DNA of 6,885 bases from Candidatus Colwellbacteria bacterium GWA2_46_10 (lineage in GTDB: Bacteria > Patescibacteriota > Minisyncoccia > UBA6257 > Colwellbacteraceae). The stretch is from positions 1-6,885 of the forward strand of contig MHIS01000009.1 of the NCBI GenBank assembly GCA_001817635.1. Direction: 5' to 3'. Position 1 is the first letter of the stretch; each line of letters starts with the position of its first letter. A model generated the notes under the pieces. That model was given only the letters and a program-made list of their open reading frames with translations. It did no database searches and had not been told where the DNA came from. Shown here one piece after another: positions 5,144 through 6,885 of this stretch. A program made the translations under genes and the position numbers.

Positions 5144-6196
5144 GTGGCAACACGAAGAATTCTATCAGGGATCCGCACGACGGGGCCCCTACACTTCGGG
5201 CACTACTTTGGTGCTCTGAGGAATTGGGTGAATCTTCAGGATGAAGGGTACGAATGCTTCTTCCTGTTGGCCGACGTGCAGGCCCTGACAACGCACTTCG
5301 AGAACGTTTCTGGGATTCGCGACTCCGTCTACGAGGTGGTCTTAGACTTCCTCGCCGTCGGTCTCGACCCTGACCGGAGCACGTTCTTCATTCAGTCGCA
5401 GGTTCCTGATCTGACTGAACTGTCGATGTACTTCGGCATGTTCACGCGGGTCGCCGAACTTCAGCAGAATCCAACAATCAAGGAGGAGCTGAAGCACCAA
5501 ACAGACCTTCTCTACGGCTTCTTGGGGTATCCGGTTTCACAGGCAGCAGATATTCTGCTGTTCTCGCCGGTTCCCCTTGGGTCTGGAGACAGGCTTCTGG
5601 TCCCCGTCGGCGAAGACCAGGCACCGCATATCGAAGGCACCAGGGATATTGCACGTCGTTTCAACAAACTCTACGGCCCGACATTCGTCGAACCGGAGAT
5701 CTTGGTGGGTGATGTGGCTCGTCTCCCTGGTCTCGACATGGACAAGATGAGTAAGTCCCGTGGCAACGCGATCTACCTCGGCGATTCTGCCGACACGGTC
5801 GTAGCCAAGATCATGTCCGCTTACACCGATCCCAACAAGCAGCGGGTAGATGATCCCGGCAATCCCCTTGGGTGCGCTGTGTATCAGTATTACTCCGCCT
5901 TTGCTCCGGAGATCGCCGATGAGGTGATCATCGCTTGTCAACGTGGCGAGATTGGATGTGTCGCGGACAAGAAGCGGTTGATCGACGTCATGAACGACTT
6001 TATGGAACCGATCCGCTCGCGGCGTGCTGAATTCGCAGTCAATCCTGACTACGTTTGGGAGATCTTGGCTCGCGGCAACGCACATGCTCGCGAAGTAGGG
6101 GAGGCGGTTATGACCGTCGTTCGCGCGGCGATGAAGATCGACTACCCCGACTTGCCCACGATTGAACTCAAACCGTTCAGGCCCCGGACATGGTGA
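5144..6196 (+). CDS. trpS: Tryptophan--tRNA ligase (TrpRS)
   Basis: This class I synthetase charges tRNA-Trp with tryptophan using ATP. The 350 residues carry the HIGH-type motif HFGH (17-20) in SGIRTTGPLHFGHYFGAL, the indole-binding aspartate region QAADIL (D136), GEDQ (156-159) and KMSKS (201-205). Blocks such as AVGLDPDRSTFFIQSQVP, the ELSMYF segment and YTDPNKQRVDDPGN resemble the TrpRS subfamily I know from lactic acid bacteria. An extra 8 or so residues (SPVPLGSGDR region, about 141-150) sit between AADIL and VPVGEDQ. The GTG start has a strong Shine-Dalgarno, and an in-frame stop at 5123 excludes anything longer. None of 20 Ile codons is ATA and only 5 of 24 Arg codons are AGA/AGG, in contrast to upstream genes. 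The decarboxylase gene follows 15 nt after the stop, so the two form an operon. Confidence 0.96.
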   Translation: MATRRILSGIRTTGPLHFGHYFGALRNWVNLQDEGYECFFLLADVQALTTHFENVSGIRDSVYEVVLDFLAVGLDPDRSTFFIQSQVPDLTELSMYFGMFTRVAELQQNPTIKEELKHQTDLLYGFLGYPVSQAADILLFSPVPLGSGDRLLVPVGEDQAPHIEGTRDIARRFNKLYGPTFVEPEILVGDVARLPGLDMDKMSKSRGNAIYLGDSADTVVAKIMSAYTDPNKQRVDDPGNPLGCAVYQYYSAFAPEIADEVIIACQRGEIGCVADKKRLIDVMNDFMEPIRSRRAEFAVNPDYVWEILARGNAHAREVGEAVMTVVRAAMKIDYPDLPTIELKPFRPRTW

Positions 6197-6199
6197 CCT

Positions 6200-6206
6200 G
6201 AGGAGG
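6200..6206 (+). promoter_or_regulatory. Strong Shine-Dalgarno site of the decarboxylase gene
   Basis: GAGGAGG lies 5 nt before the ATG at 6212 and decides that start over the out-of-frame ATG at 6207. It sits in the 15-nt gap after trpS. Confidence 0.85.
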
Positions 6207-6211
6207 ATGCA

Positions 6212-6885
6212 ATGCAACTCACAAGGCGATGGCCCCCTAAGGGTCTAAGCAAGGCAGAGATTTTCGCAGCACTTGGAGGAGCGCTGGACGAGAACATCGA
6301 TTACGCCCGCAGTCTGGTCATCGGATTTCCGGGGACGACCCCGGCCGATATCAGCATCGAGGCGTTTGAGATGTTCTTGAAGAGCCATCCGAACAACATC
6401 ACGACCCACACCAGCGGTGAGGGCGAGAAGGGGTTCGGTGGTACTCAGGCGTTGGAGAGAGATGCGATCTCCATGGTCGCAGATCTTTTGGGAGCAGAAG
6501 CCATCGATGGCTACATCACTCCTGGAGGAACCGAATCCAACATCATGGGTGTGCTTCTCGGACGGGAGTATCTCGCACAGAGGACTGGAGATCAGGACTC
6601 GCCTTGCGTGATCCTCACGTCGATGTTCGCGCACTATTCCATTCGCAAGGCAGCTTGGGTCCTCGGACTCAATCGTGACGAGTGGGGTTCGTGCAGGTTC
6701 TGCAGCGATCGGCTCGATGATGACAAGCACGAGGAGATCAGACATTTCTATCGCGGTCACCGCGTGGATCTGCTGGGAACCGATGCGGTCGGCCGCATCT
6801 CCGTCGAACAGTTGAAGGCGCGTGCCGCTTTCCACTACTCGCGGGGCGTGAAGAAGTTCATCGTCGTGGTCTCGGAGGGCAACAT
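6212..6885 (+). CDS. Group II PLP-dependent amino acid decarboxylase, N-terminal part (runs off window)
   Basis: The frame is open from ATG 6212 to the window end: 224 codons, with the C-terminal half missing. Members of this family (tyrosine/MfnA, glutamate, histidine and aromatic amino acid decarboxylases) release CO2 from amino acids using pyridoxal phosphate. The cofactor-phosphate motif GGTESN is at 105-110 in DGYITPGGTESNIMGVLLGREY. H141 in FAHYSIRKAAWVLGL fits the histidine that stacks on PLP. The N-terminal layout (LSKAEIFAALGGALDENIDY, then FGGTQALERDAISMVADLLGAE) most resembles MfnA/histidine-type enzymes. The catalytic lysine lies beyond the window. Oddities: a CRFC pair at 161-164, and VVVSEGN at the end where relatives usually have an A-G-T-T segment. 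None of the 15 or so Ile codons is ATA. Substrate is not determined; linkage to trpS hints at tryptophan or another aromatic amino acid. Confidence 0.85.
   Translation, partial: MQLTRRWPPKGLSKAEIFAALGGALDENIDYARSLVIGFPGTTPADISIEAFEMFLKSHPNNITTHTSGEGEKGFGGTQALERDAISMVADLLGAEAIDGYITPGGTESNIMGVLLGREYLAQRTGDQDSPCVILTSMFAHYSIRKAAWVLGLNRDEWGSCRFCSDRLDDDKHEEIRHFYRGHRVDLLGTDAVGRISVEQLKARAAFHYSRGVKKFIVVVSEGN

Noticed and set aside
5537..6835. Long minus-strand open frames opposite trpS and the decarboxylase gene
   Set aside because: They mirror higher-GC coding sequence on the plus strand. The plus-strand products have clear family motifs; the minus ones have none.

Overview
The window fits a genome of the Candidate Phyla Radiation (Patescibacteria) or a similarly reduced bacterium, at least for bases 1 to about 4,900. 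The signs are a bacterial GroEL, a lemA-htpX pair, an archaeal-type UMP kinase in a bacterial setting, a LAGLIDADG endonuclease with an N-terminal helix-turn-helix of a type I associate with these lineages, and tRNA genes without an encoded CCA end. The lineage is inferred from gene content and remembered family sequences, not from a search.

Layout. 1-789 is the C-terminal half of groEL, closed by a clear intrinsic terminator (793-824). An extended -10 promoter overlapping the end of that terminator starts a compact operon: lemA (844-1392), htpX (1395-2288, TTG start, 2-nt gap) and pyrH (2285-2977, ATGA overlap with htpX). One base after the pyrH stop is a 22-nt stretch that looks like the 5' end of a class II tRNA. 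It is followed by a perfect extended -10 box and a LAGLIDADG homing endonuclease gene (3026-4030). The endonuclease stop lies 2 nt before an intact tRNA-Ser(GGA) (4033-4119). The next 147 nt hold an orphan tRNA-like T-arm with a CCA end, a 14-bp palindrome, and another extended -10 box in front of a small alpha/beta hydrolase gene (4267-4890). After a 129-nt spacer with a sigma70-type promoter come tRNA-Trp(CCA) (5020-5093), a tryptophanyl-tRNA synthetase gene (5144-6196) and the start of a group II PLP-dependent decarboxylase gene (6212 to window end).

Two themes stand out. First, lemA, the endonuclease and the hydrolase all have a TGnTAnnnT-type extended -10 box 6-11 nt before the start codon and no Shine-Dalgarno sequence at usable distance, which predicts leaderless or nearly leaderless mRNAs. 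Second, the sequence changes character after the hydrolase. trpS and the decarboxylase gene have strong Shine-Dalgarno sites, no ATA isoleucine codons and mostly CGN arginine codons, whereas lemA uses mainly ATA and AGR. The tRNA-Trp/trpS/decarboxylase block is therefore either horizontally acquired or a contig-join artefact. If real, its order resembles the known tyrS-tyrosine decarboxylase and hisS-histidine decarboxylase loci, which suggests, without proving, a decarboxylase linked to tryptophan supply.
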